Source of the DNA: Phenylobacterium kunshanense
GTDB taxonomy: Bacteria > Pseudomonadota > Alphaproteobacteria > Caulobacterales > Caulobacteraceae
Assembly: GCF_003254525.1 (NCBI RefSeq)
Contig: NZ_QFYS01000002.1
Coordinates: 1-64,000, forward strand
DNA: 64,000 nt
Direction: 5' to 3'
The notes under the pieces were generated by a model, which ran no database searches, had not been told where the DNA came from, and saw only the letters and a list, made by a program, of their open reading frames with translations. How positions within the stretch are numbered: the stretch's first letter is position 1; each line of letters starts with the position of its first letter. This document shows positions 20,088 to 27,938 of this stretch, in pieces. The position numbers were made by a program, and so were the translations under genes.

Positions 20088-20504
20088 CTGAACCGCGAAT
20101 CCGCGTCCAGTGCGACGCATGAGGCCCCGGCCGACGCCGGCGCCTCCACTGACGAGAGTCGGGACACCGCCATCGAGGATCTGATCCTCGCCCGGCTCGA
20201 CGACGACAAGGCCCAGGACGTCGTCTTCATCGACCTCAAAGGCAAGAGCCCCGTCGCCGACGGGCTGATCGTGGCGTCCGGCCGCTCGCAGCGGCATGTC
20301 GGCGCCATGGCCGACCACCTGCTGCGTGCGCTGAAAGAGGCCGGCTACGGCCGCTGCCGCGTCGAGGGAATGCCCAGCGCCGACTGGGTGCTGATCGACG
20401 CCGGGGACGTGGTCGTGCACCTGTTCCGGCCCGAGGTCCGCAGCTTCTACAACATCGAGAAGATCTGGTCGGTCGAGCCGCCCGCCAACCGCGCCGCGGT
20501 CTGA
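20088..20504 (+). CDS. rsfS: Ribosomal silencing factor RsfS, probable CTG start
   Basis: The DUF143/RsfS domain is clear: IEDLILARLDDDKAQDVVFIDL, SPVADGLIVASGRSQRHVGAMADHL, MPSADWVLIDAGDVVVHLF and FYNIEKIW. RsfS binds bL14 and blocks subunit joining in stationary phase. The conserved domain begins well before the only in-frame GTG (20271), which would remove its first helix and strands. Between the upstream in-frame stop at 20049 and 20271 there is no ATG, GTG or TTG in frame. CTG at 20088 sits 9 nt after AAAGGAG, giving a 138-residue protein, so I place the start there. It follows nadD, as in most alphaproteobacteria. Confidence 0.88.
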   Translation: MNRESASSATHEAPADAGASTDESRDTAIEDLILARLDDDKAQDVVFIDLKGKSPVADGLIVASGRSQRHVGAMADHLLRALKEAGYGRCRVEGMPSADWVLIDAGDVVVHLFRPEVRSFYNIEKIWSVEPPANRAAV

Positions 20505-20632
20505 TCTGCCGGGCGCGGGCGCCTCACGGGCGCCTGCGTCCTAACGTCTGTAAACCCTGTCGCTCAACCCGGTGTTAGCCCAATCCGGGGGAAGCTGGCG
20601 TCTGATCAGGACCCATCAGACGCCGCCCAGAC

Positions 20633-22015
20633 GTGCCGCCCCTTTCCAACAGTCTCGCCGAACTGGCCGCCCGTGTGGCGGAGCTGGAAGCCGAACGGGC
20701 CATGACCCTTCGGCTCGCGCAGACCGATTCCCTGACCGGCCTGGTCAATCGGGGCGCCTTCACCTCCGGCCTGTGCGAGCGCCTTGAGGCCGCCCGCGCA
20801 AGCGGGACCAGCGTCGCCCTCTTCGTCATCGATCTCGACCGGTTCAAGAGCCTGAACGACAGCCTGGGCCATCATGCCGGCGACCTGCTGCTGGCCGAGG
20901 TGGGCCAGCGGCTGCGCGAGGACGCCGAGCCCGGCGAGCTGATCGCCCGCCTCGGCGGTGACGAATTCGCGGTGGTCTCCGACAATCCCGACATGGCCCT
21001 GCGCGCCGAGCGCCTGGTCGCGATCCTCGGGCAGCAGCAGACGATCTATGGCCGGGCCCTGTCCCCAGGCGGCTCCGTCGGCGTGGCGATGTTTCCGAAG
21101 GACGCCCAGGACGCGGCCGACCTGCAGCGGTTCGCCGACATGGCGCTCTACCGGGCCAAAGCCGGCGGCGGGCGCCGCTGGTCGCTGTTCGACGCCGAGC
21201 TGCGCGCCGAGAGCGAGCGCCGCCGCACCCTCGAGGCCGAGCTGCGCCGCGCCATTCCCGCGGGCGAGATCGAGCCCTGGTTCCAGCCGATCGTCGACGC
21301 CATGACCAGCCGCATGGTCGGGGTCGAGGTGCTGGCCCGCTGGCGTCATCCCGAGCAGGGGCTGCTGTCGCCCGCCGCCTTCGTGCCGATGGCCGAGGAA
21401 CTGGGCCTGATCCGCGCCATCGACGAGGCGGTGTTCGAGGCCGCCTGCGCCCGCGCCGCGCCCTGGGTCTCCGAGGGCCTGATCGACGTGGTGGCGTGCA
21501 ACGTCAGCCCGCGCGACCTTCTGGACCCCGGCTTCTCCCGCAAGCTGATCGGCCGGCTGGCCCGCACCGCGCTGCCGGCGACCGCGCTATCGGTCGAGAT
21601 CACCGAGACCTTCCTGCTCAGCGACCTGGGCCTTGCCCGCCGACACATCGAGCGGCTGGCCGCCAAGGGCGTGAACGTGGCCCTCGATGACTTCGGCACC
21701 GGCTATTCCAACCTGCGTGCGCTCATGCACCTGCCGATCCAGACGGTGAAGCTGGACCGTTCGCTGATCGATGATGTCGGCCGCGACCCGCGCGTCTCCA
21801 AGCTCGTCGCCTCGCTGCTGCACGCCGCCCGCGCCCTGGGCGTGCGCATCACCGCCGAGGGTGTGGAGCACGAGGCCCAGGCCCTGTTCCTGCGCTCGGC
21901 CGGCTGCGACCGGATGCAGGGCTACTACTTCGCCCGGCCCATGCCCGCCGACGACATGGAAAGCCTGCTGCGCGAGATGAACGCGCCCGAGGAGCGGCTC
22001 GCCGTCGCGATCTGA
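20633..22015 (+). CDS. GGDEF-EAL bifunctional cyclic-di-GMP enzyme
   Basis: A 460-residue cytosolic protein with a short N-terminal coiled coil (about 5-27), a diguanylate cyclase domain with intact GGDEF (108-112) and an EAL phosphodiesterase domain (about 210-450). The GGDEF lacks an RxxD inhibitory I-site (EPGE precedes the signature). The EAL signature is EVL (232-234), and the other catalytic residues are kept (CNVSP, EITET, DDFGTGYS, VKLDRSLI, TAEGVE, QGYYFARP). Both activities are possible, and there is no sensory domain. The start is GTG at 20633 with a weak ribosome binding site; an internal ATG (20702) would remove the coiled coil. Confidence 0.87.
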   Translation: MPPLSNSLAELAARVAELEAERAMTLRLAQTDSLTGLVNRGAFTSGLCERLEAARASGTSVALFVIDLDRFKSLNDSLGHHAGDLLLAEVGQRLREDAEPGELIARLGGDEFAVVSDNPDMALRAERLVAILGQQQTIYGRALSPGGSVGVAMFPKDAQDAADLQRFADMALYRAKAGGGRRWSLFDAELRAESERRRTLEAELRRAIPAGEIEPWFQPIVDAMTSRMVGVEVLARWRHPEQGLLSPAAFVPMAEELGLIRAIDEAVFEAACARAAPWVSEGLIDVVACNVSPRDLLDPGFSRKLIGRLARTALPATALSVEITETFLLSDLGLARRHIERLAAKGVNVALDDFGTGYSNLRALMHLPIQTVKLDRSLIDDVGRDPRVSKLVASLLHAARALGVRITAEGVEHEAQALFLRSAGCDRMQGYYFARPMPADDMESLLREMNAPEERLAVAI

Positions 22016-22096
22016 CCGGGCCGGCGCGGGCGCCACTTCCTGGCGCGCTCGACCATCACCATATTCCGCGCACGGTTTCGAACCACACTGAGGACC

Positions 22097-23050
22097 ATGC
22101 GCAACCACCTTCGCACCTTCACCCTGCTCGCGGCCCTGACGGCGCTGTTCGTCGGCGCGGGCTACATGATCGGCGGCGCGACCGGCATGGTCGTCGCGCT
22201 GGTGCTCGCCGGCGCGATGAACCTCATCAGCTACTGGAACGCCGACAAGATCGTGCTGTCCATGTACCGGGCCCAGCCCGTGGACGCCTCGCACCCCGAG
22301 CCGCTGATCCGCAACTACGTCAACGACACCCTGGAACTCGCCGCCCGCGCGGGCATGCCGGCGCCGAAGATCTACGTGATCGACCAGGCCCAGCCCAACG
22401 CCTTCGCCACCGGCCGCGACCCGCAGCACGCGGCGGTCGCCGCCACGCGCGGCCTGCTGGCCATGCTCGACCGCCGCGAGATCCGCGGCGTGATGGCCCA
22501 CGAACTGGCGCACGTGAAGCACCGCGACACCCTGACCATGACGGTCACCGCCACCATCGCCGGCGCCATCGGCGCCCTGGCCAACTTCGCCTTCTTCTTC
22601 GGCGGGCGTGACGAGGAGGGCCGGGCCACCGGCCTGATCGGCGCCATCGTCATCGCCATCGTCGGCCCGATCGCCGCCTCGCTGGTGCAGATGGCCATCA
22701 GCCGCGGCCGCGAGTACGAGGCCGACCGCGCCGGCGCCGAGATGTCGGGCGACCCTCAGGCCCTGGCCTCGGCCCTGCAGAAGATCGAGGCCTACGCCCG
22801 GGGCGGCTACTTCAACCCCGACGCCGAGCGCAATCCGGCCACCGCGCACATGTTCATCATCAACCCGCTGGCCGGCGGCAAGGGCGACAACCTGTTCTCC
22901 ACCCACCCCGCCACGCACAACCGGGTCGCCGCCCTGATGCAGCTCGCCGGAAACGCGTCCGCGCCCCGCGACATGGCCTCGCGCGACCGGGAACGGCGCG
23001 GCACGGCGGTCCCCGTGACCGGCGCGCGGCGGCCCGGGCCCTGGGCCTAG
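22097..23050 (+). CDS. htpX: Membrane zinc metalloprotease HtpX (M48B)
   Basis: A 317-residue inner-membrane protease. Two N-terminal transmembrane helices (about 8-28 and 30-48) precede the catalytic motif HELAH (135-139), and the third ligand is the Glu of EYEAD (206-210) after two more membrane segments (about 147-170 and 178-200). HtpX degrades misfolded membrane proteins together with FtsH, whose gene is in this window at 61575. A GAGGACC ribosome binding site precedes the ATG. The C-terminal tail (from about 285) is basic and poorly conserved. Confidence 0.93.
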   Translation: MRNHLRTFTLLAALTALFVGAGYMIGGATGMVVALVLAGAMNLISYWNADKIVLSMYRAQPVDASHPEPLIRNYVNDTLELAARAGMPAPKIYVIDQAQPNAFATGRDPQHAAVAATRGLLAMLDRREIRGVMAHELAHVKHRDTLTMTVTATIAGAIGALANFAFFFGGRDEEGRATGLIGAIVIAIVGPIAASLVQMAISRGREYEADRAGAEMSGDPQALASALQKIEAYARGGYFNPDAERNPATAHMFIINPLAGGKGDNLFSTHPATHNRVAALMQLAGNASAPRDMASRDRERRGTAVPVTGARRPGPWA

Positions 23051-23273
23051 CCCGCCGCGTTAAGCTTGACTGCGACAATGTGTCAGGTCGCGGGGGGCAG
23101 GGGGCGCCCATAACGCTTGCACATGATCCCGACGGTTGAATTCGTTAGCCCGCAAGTGGCGCAACCCGTTGGGTAATCAGGCTGGCGACTCAACCCCCGC
23201 GCGCGTCGGCGCGGATCCGGAGGGCCCCGGCCAGGGTTCTCCGGGGGTCGCTCCCCCAGTCCGCGAGGCCGCC

Positions 23274-23708
23274 ATGCGCACCCTGCAGAAGACCCTCGAG
23301 ATCGACGCCCCGCCGCGGGAAGTGTGGCGCGTTCTCACCAACCCCGAACTGGTCCGCGAGTGGGCCGCCGCCTACGAGGACGGACTCTCCATCCGCACCT
23401 CCTGGCGCGAAGGCGAGGCCGTCGTCTGGCGCTCGCCCGACGGCAGCACGCGGGCCAGCGGCGCCGTCGCCGCCTTCCAGCCCGAGCGTCTGCTGAAGTT
23501 CGACTACACCCACGCCCTGGTCGCCGACGGCTGCGCGTTCTCCGAGTCCTTCGAGATCACCGCGGCCAACAGCAACACCGTCCTCAGCATGACCTCCGGC
23601 CCCCTGAACGAGGCGGCCTTCAACGCCCTGATGGAACGGGCCGAGGAGGCGCTGCGCGAGATCAAGAGCCTGGCGGAGGAGTCGGCCCAGATTCGCCGCG
23701 GCCGCTGA
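23274..23708 (+). CDS. SRPBCC / AHSA1-like START-fold protein
   Basis: A 144-residue single-domain protein with the START/Bet v1 pattern of polyketide-cyclase-like and Aha1-like proteins: LEIDAPPREVWRVLTNPELVREW at the N-terminus, a central antiparallel sheet, and a long C-terminal helix (FNALMERAEEALREIKSLAEE). Such proteins bind a hydrophobic ligand; the ligand is not evident. The ATG at 23274 is chosen because the conserved fold begins there and a GCGAGG purine stretch is upstream; an upstream in-frame extension (from 23136) is not conserved-looking. Confidence 0.75.
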   Translation: MRTLQKTLEIDAPPREVWRVLTNPELVREWAAAYEDGLSIRTSWREGEAVVWRSPDGSTRASGAVAAFQPERLLKFDYTHALVADGCAFSESFEITAANSNTVLSMTSGPLNEAAFNALMERAEEALREIKSLAEESAQIRRGR

Positions 23709-23809
23709 GGCCGGCCGGCGAATTTCCGCATCAAGTTCCCGTAGGTGGGTTGTAAGCCCGGCCGGGAAGTCCAATTAAGGGACTTCACCTCACCTGCACC
23801 GGAGCCTGG

Positions 23810-25009
23810 ATGCCGCACGCCGACAGCCTGATTCTCACGCTCGTCGGCGGATTCGTCCTCGCCTTCGTCCTCGGCATGCTGGCCAACCGGCTGAAGCTGT
23901 CGCCCCTGGTGGGCTACCTGCTGGCCGGTGTCGTGGTCGGCCCCTTCACCCCCGGCTATGTGGCCGACACCGAGCTCGCGCCCCAGCTCGCCGAGATCGG
24001 CGTCATCCTGCTGATGTTCGGCGTCGGCCTGCACTTCTCGCCCAAGGACCTGATGCAGGCCCGCAAGCTCGCGGTCCCGGGCGCCATCGCCCAGATCACC
24101 GCCGCCACCGCGCTCGGCTGGGGTCTCGGCCGGCTCATGGGCCTGCCGCACGTGGAGGCCGCGCTGCTCGGCTTCGCCCTCTCGGTCGCCTCCACCGTCG
24201 TCCTGATCCGCGCCCTCGAGGAGCGCAAGCAGATCAAGACCGAGATCGGCCGCATCGCCGTCGGCTGGCTGATCGTCGAGGACCTGGTGATCGTGGTCGC
24301 CCTGGTGCTGCTGCCGCTGCTCATCGGCGCCGGCTCGGGCGAGCCCGCCGCCGTCTGGGGCCAGATCGGCTGGACCCTCGCCAAGGTCGCGGCCTTCGTC
24401 GCCCTGATGCTGATCGTCGGCGGCAAGGTGCTGCCCTGGCTGCTGGTCCGCATCGCCCACACCCGCTCGCGCGAGCTGTTCACCCTGGGCGTCCTCTCCA
24501 TCGCCCTCGGCATCGCCTGGGTCGCCTACGAGGTCTTCGGCGCCAGCTTCGCTCTTGGCGCCTTCGTGGCCGGGCTGGTGCTCAACGGCTCGCCCCTGGG
24601 CCACAACGCCGCCGAGCGCTCCCTGCCCCTGCGCGACGCCTTCGCGGTGCTGTTCTTCGTGTCGGTGGGGATGCTGTTCGACCCCACGGTGCTGCTGCGC
24701 GAGCCGCTGGCCGTGGCCGCCGTGCTCGGCATCGTAGTCATCGGCAAGTCCGTCGCCGCCCTGGCGATCACCACCCTCTTCCGCCTCGACCGCGCCACCA
24801 GCGTCACCGTCGCCGCCAGCCTGGCCCAGGTGGGGGAGTTCTCGTTCATCCTGGCCGGCCTGGGCGTCACCCTGGGCGCGCTCAGCCGCGAGACGCACGA
24901 CCTGATCCTCGCCGCGGCGCTCCTGTCGATCAGCCTCAACCCCTTCGTCTTCGCCCTGGCCGACCGGCTGGGCGGCCGCCCGACGCCACCCACGCCACAC
25001 CCCGCATAG
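23810..25009 (+). CDS. CPA2-type cation:proton antiporter lacking an RCK domain
   Basis: A 399-residue membrane protein with about 12 transmembrane helices and the Na/H exchanger fold: LAEIGVILLMFGVGLHFSPKDL, ALSVASTVVLIRALEER, VGWLIVEDLVIVVALVLLPL (ED motif) and FVAGLVLNGSPLGHNAAE. It resembles YbaL/KefB but stops after the transporter; the usual cytosolic TrkA-N (RCK) nucleotide-binding domain is absent. The second antiporter in the window (51311) has one. The exchanged ion (K+ or Na+) is not certain. The end is a clean TAG with no downstream RCK remnant. Confidence 0.8.
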   Translation: MPHADSLILTLVGGFVLAFVLGMLANRLKLSPLVGYLLAGVVVGPFTPGYVADTELAPQLAEIGVILLMFGVGLHFSPKDLMQARKLAVPGAIAQITAATALGWGLGRLMGLPHVEAALLGFALSVASTVVLIRALEERKQIKTEIGRIAVGWLIVEDLVIVVALVLLPLLIGAGSGEPAAVWGQIGWTLAKVAAFVALMLIVGGKVLPWLLVRIAHTRSRELFTLGVLSIALGIAWVAYEVFGASFALGAFVAGLVLNGSPLGHNAAERSLPLRDAFAVLFFVSVGMLFDPTVLLREPLAVAAVLGIVVIGKSVAALAITTLFRLDRATSVTVAASLAQVGEFSFILAGLGVTLGALSRETHDLILAAALLSISLNPFVFALADRLGGRPTPPTPHPA

Positions 25010-25145
25010 CCGGCGGCGCTGGCGGCTCGGCGTCGGCCTCCTGGCGGCCCCGTGTCAGGCGGTTGACGGGTCGGCGTCGTGGCGTCCCAATGCCGCTCGC
25101 GTCCAGGCTTGTGGCGATCACCGCAAGGACGTGAGGACTAGGAAC

Positions 25146-25631
25146 GTGAGCATTCTGATCCAGAAGATGCGGCTGCAACGGGGCTGGTCCCAGGAGCAGC
25201 TCGCCGAGATCTCGGGCCTCAGCGTGCGCACCATCCAGCGGCTCGAGCGCGGCCATCCCGGCAGCCTGGAATCCCTCAACGCCCTGGCGGCGGTTTTCGA
25301 GATCGACCTCGACCGCCTGAAGGAGCCCCCGATGGATATGCCCCACGCCGCCCAGCCCGACGCCGTCCGCCCGGACGAGGCCCTGGCCCTCGCCCATGTC
25401 AGGAAGATCAAGGCCTTCTACGTCCACCTGACCCAGTACGTGGTGGTCATCGCCATCCTGGCCGCCATCAACCTGGTCGGCTACCCGCAGTATCTCTGGT
25501 TCGTCTGGCCCGCCCTGGGCTGGGGCCTCGGCGTGGCGGCCCACGGCGCCGCCGTTTTCGAGTTCATCCCCTTCCTCGGCGCCGACTGGGAACGTCGCCA
25601 AGTGGAGAAACGCCTCGGCCGCCAGCTGTAG
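25146..25631 (+). CDS. XRE-family HTH regulator fused to a 2TM domain
   Basis: The N-terminal ~60 residues are a helix-turn-helix of the XRE type (MRLQRGWSQEQLAEISGLSVRTIQRLERG). After a short linker comes a 2TM domain (about 90-150) with two hydrophobic helices (YVVVIAILAAINLVGYPQYLWFVWPALGWGLGVAAHG), as in membrane-anchored regulators of the PF13239 class. It likely binds DNA while tethered to the inner membrane. GTG at 25146 (after GAGGACTAGGAAC) was preferred to GTG at 25131, which would give five more residues. Targets are unknown. Confidence 0.8.
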   Translation: MSILIQKMRLQRGWSQEQLAEISGLSVRTIQRLERGHPGSLESLNALAAVFEIDLDRLKEPPMDMPHAAQPDAVRPDEALALAHVRKIKAFYVHLTQYVVVIAILAAINLVGYPQYLWFVWPALGWGLGVAAHGAAVFEFIPFLGADWERRQVEKRLGRQL

Positions 25632-25649
25632 CGGCGCTCGATCCGCGCC

Positions 25650-26477
25650 CTACTCCGGAACCTGCCGCGGGACCGTCCGGTACCAGACGAGCTGCTCGCT
25701 GGTGGCCAGCAGCTTGCCGTCCCGCCGCCAGTAGCTGGAGCGCTCATCCGAGGCGCCGCCCCCGCCGACACGCCCCTCGTACTCCACCAGCAGGAAGTCG
25801 CGCCCCGCCGCGGCCACCTCGTCGGCGGAGGCGTGCAGATAGACCGTCAGGGACAGGGTCGTGGTCATGACGTTGTGGCCGAACGCATAGAAGGCGCGAG
25901 GCGGCGAGTTGTCGGTCACCATGCCCAACAGGGGCTTGCTCCAGGCGCATTCGCGCGGCCGCACCCAGGCGACCGATCGCGAGTCCGCCGCCGGCTGGAT
26001 CGGGAACCTCTCGGTCGTCCGCCGCTCGAACGCCCGCGCCCCGAAGTGCCGCGCCCCGCCGGGGCTCGCCGGCTCGGGCAGGCTGTCCGGATCGGGCGCC
26101 TCGGGCATCTTGGCGAAGGCGAACGGCGGCGTGTCCGGCCGGCGCGCCAGGGTGACGATGGCGTGCACGCTGGTCCCCTCGGCGCCGGCCGGCCGGAGGT
26201 CCACCTCCCACACCCCGATCGACCCGCCCTGGCGCAGCCGCCGGGTGCGGATGTCGATCTCGCCCTCCACCAGCGCCGCCACATAGGTCAGGGTGATCGA
26301 CAGGGGCTCGCCCACCGCCTCCGGCTCGGCCGCCAGCACGCTCAGCGCCAGCCCGATCGGAAACCCGCCCCACAGCGGCCCGTTGGGGTTCTTCCACTCC
26401 GGCCCGGCCTGCAGGGTCCAGCGCCCGGGCCCGACGGCCGTCACGGGGAAATAGTCGGTGGTCGTAAGCAGTGACAT
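25650..26477 (-). CDS. Thioesterase-family protein (double hotdog, TesB-like acyl-CoA thioesterase)
   Basis: A 275-residue protein made of two hotdog halves (about 10-120 and 150-270), with a NPNGPLWGGFPIGLALSVL segment like the N-terminal hotdog of acyl-CoA thioesterase II relatives and VYLHASADEV / GRDFLLVEYEGRVGGGG in the second half. It would hydrolyse acyl-CoA or a related thioester; chain length is not evident. It converges with the XRE-2TM gene. The ATG at 26477 is followed by a normal start region (MSLLTTTDYF). Confidence 0.7.
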   Translation of the reverse strand: MSLLTTTDYFPVTAVGPGRWTLQAGPEWKNPNGPLWGGFPIGLALSVLAAEPEAVGEPLSITLTYVAALVEGEIDIRTRRLRQGGSIGVWEVDLRPAGAEGTSVHAIVTLARRPDTPPFAFAKMPEAPDPDSLPEPASPGGARHFGARAFERRTTERFPIQPAADSRSVAWVRPRECAWSKPLLGMVTDNSPPRAFYAFGHNVMTTTLSLTVYLHASADEVAAAGRDFLLVEYEGRVGGGGASDERSSYWRRDGKLLATSEQLVWYRTVPRQVPE

Positions 26478-26613
26478 CCGCTGGCCTTAGCCGAGCGACG
26501 CTGCGTCATCAAACCGGCGCGCGCGCCGGCGCCCCCTTCCCGGCCGATCTCGCAGAACCCCGCCAACGCCCAGGCGTTCGATTGGGGACCCCCAAGACAG
26601 AAGAGGAAGAGAC

Positions 26614-27183
26614 ATGCCCGAGAAGCATCCCAACACGGTCCGCTGGGGCGGCCCCGGGGCCAGCCACGAAGACGCAAGCAAGCCCATGTCCCCCAGCCCC
26701 GAGGGCGCGATCGCCGCCGACAAGTCAGACCTCGCGGACGCCGAGGCGGCTGGGCATCAGGGTTTCGAGGCGACCCCGCCAGAGCGGGCGGCCGCAGACC
26801 AGCCGTCCGGGCCCCCGGGCTCCGAGCGTGGCGTGCAGGTGCTGGTCAACACCGACAACCACCTTCCCGGCAACGTGGCGGTGGCCAGCCGGGTCGAGGC
26901 GGCGGTCCGACAAGGCCTCCGCCGGTTCGAGAGTCACATCACCCACGTCGAGGTCTTCCTCGCCGACGAGAACGCCGCAAAATCCGGTCCCGGCGACAAG
27001 CGCTGCTCCATCGAGGCCAGGCCCCGGGGCGCCGATCCCCTCGCCGCCAGCGACCGCGGAGCGTCCATCGACGAGGCCGTGACCTCGGCCCTCGGCAAGC
27101 TGGCGCGCGTGCTCGACAAGGAGCTCAGCAAGCGCCGCGACCACAAGGGCGGCGAGACAGTCCGGGGCGCCTTCCCCGGCTAG
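26614..27183 (+). CDS. HPF/RaiA-like ribosome-associated factor with long N-terminal extension
   Basis: Residues about 72-175 match the HPF/RaiA (sigma-54 modulation) fold that binds the 30S A/P sites in resting cells: VQVLVNTDNHLPG, LRRFESHITHVEVFLADENA, RCSIEARPRGADPLAASDRGASIDEAVTSALGKLARVLDKELSKRRDH. The first ~70 residues are polar and probably disordered (Pro, Ser, Ala, Asp). It lacks the C-terminal dimerisation domain of long HPF. An AAGAGGAAGAG ribosome binding site precedes the ATG. Neighbouring small genes (DUF4287, YCII) suggest a stress-response patch, but this is inference. Confidence 0.78.
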   Translation: MPEKHPNTVRWGGPGASHEDASKPMSPSPEGAIAADKSDLADAEAAGHQGFEATPPERAAADQPSGPPGSERGVQVLVNTDNHLPGNVAVASRVEAAVRQGLRRFESHITHVEVFLADENAAKSGPGDKRCSIEARPRGADPLAASDRGASIDEAVTSALGKLARVLDKELSKRRDHKGGETVRGAFPG

Positions 27184-27202
27184 AGCACGTCCCGCCGGCT
27201 GC

Positions 27203-27418
27203 TCAGAGGCGGTCTTCCGCCAGGGTGTGGGCCACGATGGCGTTGGCATGCCCGTGGCCCATCCCGTGCTCGCGCTTGAGCATCGCCACAAGCTCCATGT
27301 GCTTTGCGGGACAGTGCTGGCGGACCAGCGCCTGCCACGCCGCGATCGGGCGGCCGTAGGTCTTCTCGATCGATGGGAAGTACGAGGCGGGTCCCGTGGC
27401 GCTTGGCGCATCGGTCAT
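27203..27418 (-). CDS. DUF4287 domain protein (71 aa)
   Basis: A small protein matching DUF4287 in pattern: SIEKTYGRPIAAWQALV, KHMELVAMLKREHGMGHGHANAIVAHTL. The GHGHAN helix is the family hallmark. The family often occurs with stress or DUF1801-type genes; its biochemical role is unknown. The start was set at ATG 27418 because the upstream frame has no domain-like sequence. It converges on the HPF-like gene with 19 nt between stops. Confidence 0.8.
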   Translation of the reverse strand: MTDAPSATGPASYFPSIEKTYGRPIAAWQALVRQHCPAKHMELVAMLKREHGMGHGHANAIVAHTLAEDRL

Positions 27419-27569
27419 GGATTCATCCCTCTCTGGTCGCAGGCTCCGACCCCAGGACGACCCGTCCCCACCGCGACCGACACACCCGCCGCGAAAATTC
27501 TTACGGTCCTGTCGCAGACGCCCCGCCTCGATCGTCGTTACCATGACCGCCGCGAAGGAGAGCGAGACG

Positions 27570-27938
27570 ATGCGTGTGATGGTGCTCGTGAAGGCCACCC
27601 CCGACAGCGAACAGGGCTTCCGGCCGACGCCGGAGGCCACGGCGATGATGGAGGCCATGGGCCGCTTCAACGATGCGCTCGCCGAAGCCGGCGTCCTGAT
27701 CGCCGGCGATGGCCTGAAGCCCTCGTCCGCCGGCAAGCGCGTCGCCTTCGACGGCGCCGCCCGCACGGTCATCGACGGCCCCTTCCCCAATCCCACGGAA
27801 CTGGTCGCCGGCTTCTGGCTGTGGGAAGTCGCCGACATGGACGAGGCCCTCGCCTGGGCCAGACGCTGCCCCAACCCCATGCCCGGCCCCAGCGAGCTCG
27901 AGCTCCGGCCCCTCTATGAGGCCGCCGACCTCGCCTGA
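27570..27938 (+). CDS. YCII/DGPF-domain protein
   Basis: A 122-residue protein of the YCII (DGPF) superfamily, a dimeric alpha/beta-barrel fold: MRVMVLVKATPDSEQGFRPTPE, AGVLIAGDGLKPSSAG, the TVIDGPFPNPTELVAGFWLWEV signature and DEALAWARRCP. These proteins often accompany ECF sigma factors or act as small enzymes; no sigma factor is next door. ATG at 27570 follows AAGGAGAGCGAGACG. The 3' end overlaps the convergent DUF2332 gene by 25 nt. Confidence 0.85.
   Translation: MRVMVLVKATPDSEQGFRPTPEATAMMEAMGRFNDALAEAGVLIAGDGLKPSSAGKRVAFDGAARTVIDGPFPNPTELVAGFWLWEVADMDEALAWARRCPNPMPGPSELELRPLYEAADLA

Noticed and set aside
20271..20504. GTG 20271 as the rsfS start
   Set aside because: It would cut away the first conserved helix and strands of the RsfS domain; an SD-spaced CTG lies upstream.
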